Of a DNA stretch of 53,665 nucleotides, positions 1 to 7,787 are shown piece after piece. The notes below the pieces were generated by a model. It saw only the letters and a program-made list of their open reading frames with translations. It did not search any database and was not told the origin of the DNA. Position numbers and translations under genes: made by a program. Numbering within the stretch: the stretch's first letter is position 1; the number at the start of each line of letters is the position of its first letter. Source of the DNA: a bacterium (lineage in GTDB: Bacteria; Vulcanimicrobiota; Vulcanimicrobiia; Vulcanimicrobiales; Vulcanimicrobiaceae); the NCBI GenBank assembly GCA_021832345.1, contig JAKBKY010000010.1, positions 1 through 53,665 of the forward strand. The letters are read 5' to 3'.

Positions 1-2
1 GC

Positions 3-470
3 GTTCCGCTCCAGTGGGCGGGGACGCAGAACAACCTCGGCAATGCGCTGCGGACCCTGGGCGAACGCGAGAGCGGCACCGTGCGGTTGGAGGAGGCGGT
101 GAGCGCCTACCGCGCGGCGCTGCAGGAGTACACGCGCGAGCGCGTTCCGCTCCAGTGGGCGGGGACGCAGAACAACCTCGGCAATGCGCTGCGGACCCTG
201 GGCGAACGCGAGAGCGGCACCGTGCGGTTGGAGGAGGCGGTGAGCGCCTACCGCGCGGCGCTGCAGGAACGCACACGCGAGCGCGTTCCGCTCGACTGGG
301 CGATGACGCAGAACAACCTCGGCAATGCGCTGGCGACCCTGGGCGAACGCGAGAGCGGCACCGTGCGGTTGGAGGAGGCGGTGAGCGCCTACCGCGCGGC
401 GCTGCAGGAGTACACGCGCGAGCGCGTTCCGCTCCAGTGGGCGATGACGCAGAACAACCTCGGCAATGCG
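3..470 (+). repeat. Tandem 141-bp coding repeats
   Basis: Units begin at 3, 144, 285 and 426 with exact 141-bp spacing (47 codons). Units differ by only a few bases, for example at the Q-E-Y/R-T junction. The nucleotide identity, including third codon positions, points to recent duplication or ongoing homogenisation. The last unit is partial and runs into the unique tail near 471. Confidence 0.9.
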
Positions 471-653
471 CTTAAGTTCATCGGCGATTGCCATAGGACT
501 CAGGGTCGTGCACAGGCGGCATGTTCAGCCTACGGCGACGCGATCGTGGCTCTTGAGTCGGCCTCCACCGAGCGTTACACCCAGGAAGTAGAGCAATGCA
601 TTGCACGGGTGCGACGAAAATTTCAAGAGCTTGGCTGCGATGCGCTGAGCTGA
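3..653 (+). CDS. TPR-repeat protein, C-terminal part (5' end outside window)
   Basis: The frame is open from the window edge and ends at a TGA, so only the C-terminus is seen. It holds three complete 47-residue units and one partial unit, each carrying TQNNLGNAL, LGERESG and EEAVSAYRAAL. These are long tetratricopeptide repeats of the kinesin-light-chain type. A non-repetitive tail of about 60 residues follows. TPR arrays of this type usually serve protein-protein interaction, often at one end of a signalling or CHAT-protease-like protein, but the N-terminal domain is not visible, so no specific role can be given. The repeats are nearly identical at DNA level. Confidence 0.8.
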   Translation, partial: VPLQWAGTQNNLGNALRTLGERESGTVRLEEAVSAYRAALQEYTRERVPLQWAGTQNNLGNALRTLGERESGTVRLEEAVSAYRAALQERTRERVPLDWAMTQNNLGNALATLGERESGTVRLEEAVSAYRAALQEYTRERVPLQWAMTQNNLGNALKFIGDCHRTQGRAQAACSAYGDAIVALESASTERYTQEVEQCIARVRRKFQELGCDALS

Positions 654-1010
654 GCGGTGCCTCGACCGCCGGGCGCAGTCGGGCGCCCCGTCGTGCATGC
701 GCCGATGCATCGCCCCTCGGCCCTGCATCATGGTATGCGGTGGAAACCCTTTCAGGACGGGCGTTTGCGCACGCGTTTTTGCAACCGCGATATGCAAAAC
801 TTGCACACGACGCGATACGCAATGCATCGACACACGCAAGAACATATGTGCGGCGGACTTCTATCTCAAACGCGAATTCAAGTCTCTTGCACATCAGGAG
901 CCGCGGCTGCTCATCCCAACGCCGCAACTCGTTCGATACAATCCAGAGATCGTTGCCGCATTCAGGCAGCAACGGTGACTGGGCGCCCACCCGCAGGATC
1001 GGTACTCCGC
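654..1010. other. Intergenic region without a supported gene
   Basis: This lies between the convergent ends of the TPR gene and the small BTAD regulator. Open frames exist on both strands, but they are rich in Arg, His and Cys, match no family and have no ribosome-binding site. I see no strong terminator or promoter. The central part (about 770-850) is locally richer in A+T. Confidence 0.5.
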
Positions 1011-1763
1011 TTATGCGGTGGTGTGCGATGGGGAGTCGGCGAGGATCGAACACTCCGTCAACAGGTGCGCCAGCTCCCAGGCCGGCGGCGCCTGGAGTTC
1101 GCGCATCAAGGCGCGCGAGTAGACCCGATACTCGCGTAGTGCTCCGATGCGATCTTGCGCAGCCAGATGCGAGCGAATGAGCACGCTCCAGGCGCGTTCG
1201 TCGCACTCATCGCGGAAGAGCGCTTCGCGGGCGTACTGCATGGAGCGCTCCAGTTCTCCCGATGCCAGGGCGCGTTCGGCGAGCGTCGTCGAGACCGATT
1301 GCGCGAACTCTTCCAGGCGCCGCAACGTGGGTTCCATCCACTCAGGGAGCGGGCGGCGTGCCCGCTCGGCGAGGCAGGCGTCGAGTTGGTCTGCGAGAGC
1401 TTGGGTTGCATGCCCGGCCGGGTTGTCCCAGAGCCGAGCGAACGACCACAGATCGACCTCCACCACGCCCTCATCCAGCCGGTATGAACGCCCACTTTGG
1501 AGGATGATCTCGAAGGGCGCAAAACGCCGGCGAACGCGATGCAGCGCGACGTAGAGGCGGTTGTACGCCGCCGGCGAGGCAAGCTGCGGCCACATCGCCT
1601 CGGTGAGGCGGTCAGCCGCGATGCCGCGCCGCGCCAGGGCTAAGGCCAGAAGCAGATTGCGGTCGTTGCCGGTAAGCGCGAATCGCTGCGCTCCAACCGT
1701 CGCGAATCCCGAGAGCAGATCGAGCCGCGGCGGATTAGCCGGCAGTGGTAGTTCTCTCTTCAT
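1011..1763 (-). CDS. Small SARP-like transcriptional regulator (winged helix + BTAD)
   Basis: The 250-residue protein has an OmpR-type winged helix at about residues 15-100 (LTGNDRNLLLALALARRG, then LHRVRRRF) and a bacterial transcriptional activation domain of helical TPR-like repeats at about 105-240 (AMQYA-like helices, DECDERAWSVLIRSHLA, ALREYRVYSRALMREL). It has no sensor domain, so it probably acts as a soluble DNA-binding regulator. The start is the ATG beside a weak ribosome site. It lies 36 bp downstream of a larger membrane-bound SARP on the same strand and may be co-transcribed with it. The target is unknown. Confidence 0.75.
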   Translation of the reverse strand: MKRELPLPANPPRLDLLSGFATVGAQRFALTGNDRNLLLALALARRGIAADRLTEAMWPQLASPAAYNRLYVALHRVRRRFAPFEIILQSGRSYRLDEGVVEVDLWSFARLWDNPAGHATQALADQLDACLAERARRPLPEWMEPTLRRLEEFAQSVSTTLAERALASGELERSMQYAREALFRDECDERAWSVLIRSHLAAQDRIGALREYRVYSRALMRELQAPPAWELAHLLTECSILADSPSHTTA

Positions 1764-1799
1764 GGGGGACGATGGTAGCGTTCAGAACTAAAAAAACAG

Positions 1800-3926
1800 T
1801 CACAATTCGGCGGACGTCAGCGGACGGCACAGATCGTTAAACTGCGGCGACGGCGCGACGCCGAGTTCCCGTTCGAGCGCACGGCGGCAGTCGTCGTAGA
1901 GCCGGCGGGCAGCCTGGAGCTGGCCTGCGAGCAGGTGCGCTTGGATCGCAAGCCCATAGCCGGTCTCATCGGTGACGTCGAGGCGGCGCAGATCGGCGGC
2001 GATCCCAAGTACCGCAGCGATGTCGCCTCGGGCAAGAAAGGCCTCACCGAGCCGGACGCTCGCCTCGCGCCGCATGTTCTCCAGCAAGATGCCGTAGGGC
2101 GCAAACCACTCGCGCTTGGCGAGCGCCGCGGGAATCGGCCCCTTTAGGCCGGGCCAGATTTGCTCCAAGCGTACCACGTCGCCGGCGCGCAGGGCGGCGT
2201 GAAGCTCGTCGACGTCGCGGCTCACCCCGGTGCCGAGCGCATAGCGACGACGCGACGCCGGGAGGGTGTCCGGCGGCAGTTTCTTGCGCAGGCGCGAGAT
2301 CGTCGTCTGCAGGGTGCTGGCGGCCGCACGCGGCTCGTGGTCGGGCCAGAGCGTCGCTGCGACCTGGGCGCTCGGCAGGGGATCCGGCTGGAGCGCGAGG
2401 TAAGCGAGCAGTTCGATCTCGCGATCGGTGAGCGCGATGGGAGTGCCGTCGACGGTGAGCGTCGCACGGTAGACCGATACGCCGATGCGTCCCGGCGTTA
2501 CCGCAGGGTGGGCGGCGGCCTCCTCGCCGCTCGGCGGCGCGGCCGGGCGCAGGCAGAGTTGGATCTCCTGGATCTTTCCAAGGCCATCGCGCTCGGCGTG
2601 GACGGCAGCGGTCAGGCGCCGCGTGGCGCCGGCGGGGTTTTCAAGCGGGATCTCGATCGCCGGGATGTCGCCGTTACGCGAGGCGATCGCCGCACGCGCC
2701 ACCGCGCGAAACGTGCCGTGCTGCGAGCCTCCCAGTACGCTTGCGATGCGTTTGCCGATGAGGTGTTGGGCAGGCATCCCGAAGAGCGTGCCGGCGTTGG
2801 TTGTGGCAAAGAGGATTCGCCCGTCGCGGCCGATACGCACGATCACCTCCGAGAGCCCGGATACGACTCGGTGCAAGATGCGTTCGATACGAAGCCGGTC
2901 GCCGACCGCATACGCGAGCAGGATGCACTCGCTTCCCGTCCCGATCTCTGCGCCGTAATCGGCCCAGCCCCAATGGGCGTGCGTCACATACTGCCAAAGC
3001 GCGATGCTGACGAAGAAAAAGAGCACGGGGTAGCTCAGCAGAAAGTACGCAGCCGGGCGATAGCCGTCGCGTGCGCGCCCGATCGTTGCGGGGATGACGA
3101 GCACGGTCACGCAGCACATGAGCACCACCGGGACGAGCCCGTGTGGATCGAGCATGACGCCGAAGATCCAATGCAGCAGCACTGCCGCCGGGAGATAGAG
3201 GAGGAAGCCGACGATGGTCGCCAGCAGCAGCCGGTCGATTCTGCGCGCATAGACGGCGGTCTGCAGGAACGAACGCGCGAACTGCGCGTAGAGCGCGATG
3301 TTCGGCCCCCAGAGGGCGAACTCAATATCGCCTTCGTGCCAGGGCGTAAATGGCCATGCGAGCGGCCACAGAAAGTCGCTGCGAAAGAGTTGGTAGACGA
3401 TCAGCGAGCAGAGGTAGGCCAGATACCATCCGATGAAGGGCTCGCGCGACATGGCAAAGAGCACCAGCATCATCAGAACGGTGCCGCCCAGCAGGCCGAA
3501 GTACAGAAAGAGCGGGACGTGCGTGGGTTCGTTGCCGAGGACCAGGCCTAAGGGGGCGGCGCGAATGCACCCGTGGACGCCGCCCGTCGATTCCGCCAGC
3601 ACGTAGAGCGGTCCACCGGCCCACGACGGCGGCACCGTGAGTGCGGGAGGCCCGCTGTAGAACACGTGTCCGTCGCCGGGGATCTCGTCCTCGAACGCGC
3701 TCATCTGCCAGCCGGTCGCGGAGCGCCGGTAGGCGTATGCCGCCTGACTACCCGCAGGCGCGATGATCTCCCAGGCGCCGCGACGAGGCGCGCCCTTCAG
3801 CTCGATCTTGGAGAGAACGCGACGATCACCCTGCGCTGCAAAGACGCGAACCGCACCGGCGCACGGTGCAAGCGGCGGACGCGACGAGGGTCCGGCGAGA
3901 GCCAAAACGAGAGCGGCTGCGAGCAT
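1800..3926 (-). CDS. Membrane-bound sensor-regulator: 7TM (DISM-like) + PAS + SARP winged helix + BTAD
   Basis: The 708-residue protein combines four parts. A signal peptide (about 1-28) and an extracytoplasmic domain (30-135) come first. About seven hydrophobic segments follow (137-345: VPLFLYFGLLGGTVLMML through CILLAYAVGDRL), resembling 7TMR-DISM receptors. A PAS domain spans about 355-470 (VIVRIGRDGRILFATTNAG, LFGMPAQHLIGKRI). The C-terminus is a SARP-type winged helix (about 480-565, IALTDREIELLAYLAL, SRLRKKLPPD) plus a BTAD domain (about 575-705). The DNA-binding module therefore seems fixed to the membrane and controlled directly by external and PAS signals, without a phosphorelay. The small BTAD regulator lies immediately downstream. 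The ligand and promoters bound are unknown. Confidence 0.8.
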   Translation of the reverse strand: MLAAALVLALAGPSSRPPLAPCAGAVRVFAAQGDRRVLSKIELKGAPRRGAWEIIAPAGSQAAYAYRRSATGWQMSAFEDEIPGDGHVFYSGPPALTVPPSWAGGPLYVLAESTGGVHGCIRAAPLGLVLGNEPTHVPLFLYFGLLGGTVLMMLVLFAMSREPFIGWYLAYLCSLIVYQLFRSDFLWPLAWPFTPWHEGDIEFALWGPNIALYAQFARSFLQTAVYARRIDRLLLATIVGFLLYLPAAVLLHWIFGVMLDPHGLVPVVLMCCVTVLVIPATIGRARDGYRPAAYFLLSYPVLFFFVSIALWQYVTHAHWGWADYGAEIGTGSECILLAYAVGDRLRIERILHRVVSGLSEVIVRIGRDGRILFATTNAGTLFGMPAQHLIGKRIASVLGGSQHGTFRAVARAAIASRNGDIPAIEIPLENPAGATRRLTAAVHAERDGLGKIQEIQLCLRPAAPPSGEEAAAHPAVTPGRIGVSVYRATLTVDGTPIALTDREIELLAYLALQPDPLPSAQVAATLWPDHEPRAAASTLQTTISRLRKKLPPDTLPASRRRYALGTGVSRDVDELHAALRAGDVVRLEQIWPGLKGPIPAALAKREWFAPYGILLENMRREASVRLGEAFLARGDIAAVLGIAADLRRLDVTDETGYGLAIQAHLLAGQLQAARRLYDDCRRALERELGVAPSPQFNDLCRPLTSAEL

Positions 3927-4016
3927 CGGCGGCGGTTCCCCATTCGGGGTTCTTCAAGCCGCTCCCGTCGTCGCGGTAAGGGAGATGTAAGATCGGTGGC
4001 GGCGCCGCGGCGGGCG

Positions 4017-5159
4017 TCAATCCTTGCCGGCGTACGGGCTGATGACCAGCGCCGGCACGCGTATGCCGTATCCGAGCGCGTCGACCGTGGGCGGAACGAC
4101 ATGATCGTAGAAGCCGCCCCAGTCGTCCCACGCCAGGAAGATCGCCGTGGAGTTCCAATCCGGACTACGCATCACGGCATTGATGATTCTCGTCACGTAG
4201 GATTGGCCCGTGCTCACCAGCGCCGGTGGATGTTCGCTGTCGACGTTATCGGGTAGTACCCATGAAACCGCAGGCAACGTCCCGGCTCTTGCCGCAGCGA
4301 AGAACGCGCGTTGCGCCTGGATGTTCGCCATCTGATGATCCTGCCGAACGTCGGTGAACCCAGGCAACACGTTCCAGATCGGCGGGACGCCGGGTTTCGA
4401 GAACGTCTTCTTGCCTCCAAAGCGTCCTTTGGCGCCATGATCGAGATACCATCGCCAGCTCACGTGATGCGCGTTCAGCAGATAGGTCAAGTCCGTCCAC
4501 GCGAACGGGGTAGGGTCTCTCGCCGTGCGGTTCCGAGGATCCACTGCGCTCGTGCAGCTCATCGGATCGTTGACTTTGCTGCAGTCTGCCGACCATGCCG
4601 ACACCAGGTAGAGATGCGAGGGAAAGCTCCACGAATGCACCGACTCAAACATGTGATCTTGAAGCACAAAGTCGTGCGCGTACGCCCAATAGTTCGGGAT
4701 GTCCGAACCGGTATGATAGCCCATGACGTCGGTGGTTCCGGCCGCCATACACGCAGGATTCGTGAGATTGCGGCATCTGCCGCGAGCGCGCTCGGCTTGT
4801 GCGATAAAGCCGTTCATCTTTCCGCCGTTCGTATCGGCGATACTATTCACATTGTTGTGCGGGCCGCCGCGTTGCCTATCGGCATGATCCGGATAGGGCT
4901 TCACGCACGCGTGCGTACGAGGATCCGGCACGCACACGGTAGGGACTCCGTGTTGCATCGGGATACCGTCCGCACCAGGGTAGGTGCCGAAGTACGAATC
5001 GAACGAACGATTCTCCTGAAAGATCACAACCACGTGGCGAATCTTATGGATGCCGGTTGCAGCGCGTGAAGGGGCCCCGGAAACGGGGCCGATGGCCAGT
5101 GCGAGCAGAGAGAGTGTGAGCAGCAGCGCCAGCGCGACTTTTACAGATGGCTTCAGCAT
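4017..5159 (-). CDS. Secreted phosphoesterase family protein (phospholipase C / acid phosphatase type), short C-terminus
   Basis: The N-terminus is a signal peptide ([20 protein letters not shown]) followed by [20 protein letters not shown], the hallmark of the phosphoesterase family (PF04185) that includes phospholipase C and AcpA-like acid phosphatases. The motifs [31 protein letters not shown] and [18 protein letters not shown] also fit. I chose the ATG at 5159 over the in-frame ATG at 5174 because GAGGGA lies 7 nt upstream of it. The protein stops right after [13 protein letters not shown]. Family members normally continue for another stretch beginning with a YxxHT-like segment, so this copy looks truncated or is a short variant. 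The enzyme would act outside the cytoplasm on phosphate esters. Confidence 0.75.
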   Translation of the reverse strand: MLKPSVKVALALLLTLSLLALAIGPVSGAPSRAATGIHKIRHVVVIFQENRSFDSYFGTYPGADGIPMQHGVPTVCVPDPRTHACVKPYPDHADRQRGGPHNNVNSIADTNGGKMNGFIAQAERARGRCRNLTNPACMAAGTTDVMGYHTGSDIPNYWAYAHDFVLQDHMFESVHSWSFPSHLYLVSAWSADCSKVNDPMSCTSAVDPRNRTARDPTPFAWTDLTYLLNAHHVSWRWYLDHGAKGRFGGKKTFSKPGVPPIWNVLPGFTDVRQDHQMANIQAQRAFFAAARAGTLPAVSWVLPDNVDSEHPPALVSTGQSYVTRIINAVMRSPDWNSTAIFLAWDDWGGFYDHVVPPTVDALGYGIRVPALVISPYAGKD

Positions 5160-5174
5160 TCTCGATTCCCTCAT

Positions 5175-5250
5175 GGGCGAAGGACCGTCGCAGTTCGCGC
5201 AAGGGCTGGGCTTACCGGCCGGCTAGCCCTCACAAGAGGCGGTCCTTGAC
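5175..5250 (-). promoter_or_regulatory. Structured leader between glycosyltransferase and phosphoesterase genes
   Basis: Two nested inverted repeats are present: AAGGACCG/CGGTCCTT (5180-5187 with 5240-5247) enclosing AGGGCT/AGCCCT (5202-5207 with 5225-5230), with the palindrome CCGGCCGG (5215-5222) between. No T-run follows, so it is a poor terminator. It sits just before the phosphoesterase start and could be a cis-regulatory RNA. I could not match it to a known riboswitch class. Confidence 0.4.
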
Positions 5251-5272
5251 CTATACCACATGCAACCGTCGT

Positions 5273-6334
5273 TCAACCGCTGGACGAACTCTCGGTCGTA
5301 GCCCCTGCGGCGCGTAACTCCGCAAGCGTGGCGTCGGCGGTCGCCTGCCAGGTGAAAGCGGCCGCGTGCTGCAGGCCGCGGGTGCGCAGCGCTTGGCGCA
5401 GCGCGAGAGCGGCGGGATCGTCGCCTGCGAGCGCGCGCAGCGCCGCGGCCCACGCATCGACGTCCGCCGGCGCATCGACGTAGAGCGCGGCCTGCGCGCA
5501 GGTCTCCGGTAACGCCGCGGCGCGCGATGCGAGTACCGGAGCACCGCAGCCCATCGCCTCAAGCAGCGGCATGCCGAAGCCCTCGTGCGTCGAGGGCATC
5601 GCAAAGCAGCGCGCCCCGCGATACAGGTCGCGCAGGCGCTCGGCGGAGAGCCACTGCAGGCAACGCGCGCCGGGGAAGTCGGCGTTCGTCACGATAACCA
5701 GTTCGAGTTCACGATGCGGGAAGGCTGCGCGGTGCGCGGCGCGTAGCGTCGCGAGATTCTTCCGCGGTTCATCCACGCCGACGGCGAGGATATAGTCGTT
5801 TGCGTGAAGTCCCGCGGGCAGCTCTTGCGGCGTCCCGGGAGTGAAGCAGTCGCCGGCAGCAAGGTGGATCACCACGATGCGCGCGGGATCGGCGCCCAGA
5901 TACTGCGTGAGTTCGTTGCGCGTCCAGGCGGAGTTCGCCAAGATGCGCTGCGCGCTTTCGACGGAGCGACGAAACGGCGCTTGTTCGCGCAGGCGTTTCG
6001 CGGGATCGGTCGCCGGAGAGACAAACGGGTAAGCATCGTGCATCGTCACGACGTTGACGGCGCCGTTCGGTTCAAAGAACGTACCGTTCCACGGACTCCA
6101 GAGCACCTGCGTGCCGCGCGGTACGCGCCCGGCCACCCGCACGCGCGCCACGCCGAGTTCGGTCGCGAGCGCGCGAGCGCGTAGGCCGGGCAACGGGCCG
6201 CGCAGCAGCAACGTGGCGTCGATATCGTCACGCGGCAGGATGCGGCGCAGCAACGCGCGCGCGTAGCGGCCGATGCCGCGGTGGTCAACGAGCAGCGGGT
6301 GGACGTCCACCGCGAGGCGTAGCGCTTGGGCCAT
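5273..6334 (-). CDS. Glycosyltransferase family 4 (GT-B fold)
   Basis: The 353-residue protein has an N-terminal Rossmann-like half (LRLAVDVHPLLVDHRGIGRY) and a C-terminal nucleotide-sugar-binding half with AVGVDEPRKNL and an EX7E-type signature (HEGFGMPLLEAMGCGAPVLA). It would transfer a sugar from an activated donor to an acceptor in exopolysaccharide, lipopolysaccharide or glycolipid synthesis. The substrate cannot be deduced. The ATG at 6334 has GGAAAG upstream and leaves room for a promoter shared with the divergent NUDIX gene. A more upstream ATG at 6409 would almost abut that gene's start and adds an Arg-rich, unlikely N-terminus. Confidence 0.85.
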   Translation of the reverse strand: MAQALRLAVDVHPLLVDHRGIGRYARALLRRILPRDDIDATLLLRGPLPGLRARALATELGVARVRVAGRVPRGTQVLWSPWNGTFFEPNGAVNVVTMHDAYPFVSPATDPAKRLREQAPFRRSVESAQRILANSAWTRNELTQYLGADPARIVVIHLAAGDCFTPGTPQELPAGLHANDYILAVGVDEPRKNLATLRAAHRAAFPHRELELVIVTNADFPGARCLQWLSAERLRDLYRGARCFAMPSTHEGFGMPLLEAMGCGAPVLASRAAALPETCAQAALYVDAPADVDAWAAALRALAGDDPAALALRQALRTRGLQHAAAFTWQATADATLAELRAAGATTESSSSG

Positions 6335-6415
6335 CGCGCTCGCGCTTTCCGCATGGGATTGCCGCAGCCCCCCGGCACGGCGGGAAAGCGGCCGCGCACG
6401 CGCAACCACGACCGC

Positions 6416-6877
6416 ATGGTGATCCGGGTAGGCAGCGGGCTCTTGGTGCGCGACGGGTGCGTGCTGCTGGTGGCCTCGCGCTACGCTAACCTCGCGCAGC
6501 CGGCCTGGGGCTTGCCGGGCGGCCGCCAGCGCGCAGAAGAACTCTTGCCTGAAACCGTGGTACGCGAAGTGGCCGAAGAGACGGGACTAGCGGCTCGCGC
6601 CGGGGAGCTCCTCTACGTCGCCGAGAGCTACGTGCGCGGGCGGCACGTCACGTGCGTAACGTTCGCAATCGAGGCAGCGGGGCAGCCGCGCGTGCCGACC
6701 CGCGACGGCGAGCACATCGCCGGCGTCGCGTTTGTGCCGATTGAGGCGCTCGGCGAGCGAATCGCGGCTGCGGTCGTACGCGAACCGCTTCAGGCGTGGC
6801 TGCGCGGCGAGCTGACGAGCCGCTACGCGGGCTTCCGGCGCGCGGACGTCTGGTTCGACTTGCCCGACGACGTGTAA
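6416..6877 (+). CDS. NUDIX hydrolase
   Basis: The 153-residue protein carries an intact Nudix box (GX5EX7REVAEETGL, seen as GGRQRAEELLPETVVREVAEE over about residues 36-58), which binds the divalent metal and cleaves nucleoside diphosphates linked to other groups. The start chosen is the ATG leading into IRVGSGLLVRDGCVLLVASR, a typical Nudix beta strand. An upstream in-frame ATG would lie inside the divergent glycosyltransferase. Substrate specificity is not visible. Its 3' end overlaps the convergent GNAT gene by 55 bp. Confidence 0.85.
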   Translation: MVIRVGSGLLVRDGCVLLVASRYANLAQPAWGLPGGRQRAEELLPETVVREVAEETGLAARAGELLYVAESYVRGRHVTCVTFAIEAAGQPRVPTRDGEHIAGVAFVPIEALGERIAAAVVREPLQAWLRGELTSRYAGFRRADVWFDLPDDV

Positions 6878-7389
6878 GCGTAGACGACGACGTCGACGGC
6901 GCGGCCCCGGACGGTAGCGCCGTGGCGCAGCAGGTCGGTCTTCCGGAAACCGATGCGCTCGAGGACGCGCCGCGAAGCCTGGTTCTCCGGCACGCAGTAG
7001 GCGCGGATCTCGGCGAGCACCGCGACGGCCTGTGCTTCGGCGAGCAGCGCGCGCACGGCGCGCGTGGCGTAGCCGCGGCCGCGCGCCTGCGGCAGCAGGG
7101 TGTAGCCGATCTCTCCGGCACGCAGGGCACCGCTCGGGATGCGCAGCGAGACCCAGCCGACCGGCTGGGTTGCCCCGGTGGGATAGATCAGCCACTCGAA
7201 GCGCCCGAGCGATTCGGCGTCCAAACGCCTCTCGCGCTGCTCCACCATATGGGCGAACTCCGCGGCCGAGACGGCCGGCAACTCCTGGTACTCGCGCAGA
7301 CCCGGCTCCTTAAGCACGCCCCATAGCACCGCAGCGTTGCGGGGCAACACGGGTTCCAGACGCAGACCTTCGGCGTGGAGCACCCTCAT
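6823..7389 (-). CDS. GNAT family N-acetyltransferase (RimJ/RimL-like)
   Basis: The 188-residue protein shows the GNAT core: GRFEWLIYPTGATQPVGWVSL, GEIGYTLLPQARGRGYATRAVRALL (acetyl-CoA pyrophosphate loop R/QxxGxG/A) and NQASRRVLERIGFRKT. The pattern of entry strands and the NxxSxxxLEKxGF motif resembles ribosomal-protein or amino-acid acetyltransferases of the RimJ/RimL type. The ATG at 7389 is preceded by GGTGG and begins the recognisable fold. The open frame upstream is Arg/Pro-rich and covers the promoter region shared with the divergent DUF3465 gene. The acceptor is unknown. Confidence 0.85.
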   Translation of the reverse strand: MRVLHAEGLRLEPVLPRNAAVLWGVLKEPGLREYQELPAVSAAEFAHMVEQRERRLDAESLGRFEWLIYPTGATQPVGWVSLRIPSGALRAGEIGYTLLPQARGRGYATRAVRALLAEAQAVAVLAEIRAYCVPENQASRRVLERIGFRKTDLLRHGATVRGRAVDVVVYAYTSSGKSNQTSARRKPA

Positions 7390-7457
7390 CGCGTTGTCGC
7401 CACCGGTGCCTTGCGGTGCACCGCACGCGAGGGATGGGGTGAGCGGAGGATGCCGAC

Positions 7458-7787
7458 ATGGATTTCGCAAGCGCGTATGCCGGAGCACGCCCGGCGATGG
7501 TACAGTTCGACGCCACGGTCGAATCGGCACCGCACTTCTTCTGCGGATCGCGCACACACGCCGTTCACGAAGCGTTCGATGCGCGTACATCGGCGGGGCC
7601 GGTGGAGATCGTCGATAACGTCGATATCGCGCCACGCGTTCCGGTGCAGGTCGGCGACAGCATCGCGGTGCGTGGCGAAATGGTGCATGACCCGGGCCGG
7701 CCGCCGGTCGTTCACTGGACGCATCACGACCCGGAGGGAACCCATGCCGGAGGCTTCATTCGCCTGCACGGCCGGACCTACGCGTAG
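7458..7787 (+). CDS. DUF3465 family protein
   Basis: The 109-residue protein matches the DUF3465 pattern from memory: an OB-like small fold with VEIVDNVDIAPRVP, VQVGDSIAVRGEMVHD and the C-terminal VVHWTHHDPEGTHAGGFIRLHGRTY. The His-rich HWTHHDP motif is the family signature. No signal peptide is evident in this copy, although homologues are often secreted. The biochemical role is not known. It is divergent from the GNAT gene and overlaps the convergent deacetylase gene by 32 bp. Confidence 0.75.
   Translation: MDFASAYAGARPAMVQFDATVESAPHFFCGSRTHAVHEAFDARTSAGPVEIVDNVDIAPRVPVQVGDSIAVRGEMVHDPGRPPVVHWTHHDPEGTHAGGFIRLHGRTYA

Noticed and set aside
3-470. CRISPR-like direct repeats
   Set aside because: The repeats are 141 bp, contiguous and coding, without spacers.
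14-475. Second long plus-strand frame through the TPR repeats
   Set aside because: It stays open only because the repeat period is a multiple of three. It is Arg/Gly-rich and has no family features, while the other frame encodes clear TPRs.
478-1206. Minus-strand 242-residue frame opposite the TPR tail and intergenic region
   Set aside because: Arg/Cys-rich, no ribosome site and no recognisable motif. It overlaps a better gene on each side.
2160-3551. Plus-strand 463-residue frame opposite the membrane SARP
   Set aside because: Typical high-GC antisense shadow. The minus strand carries a complete multi-domain protein.
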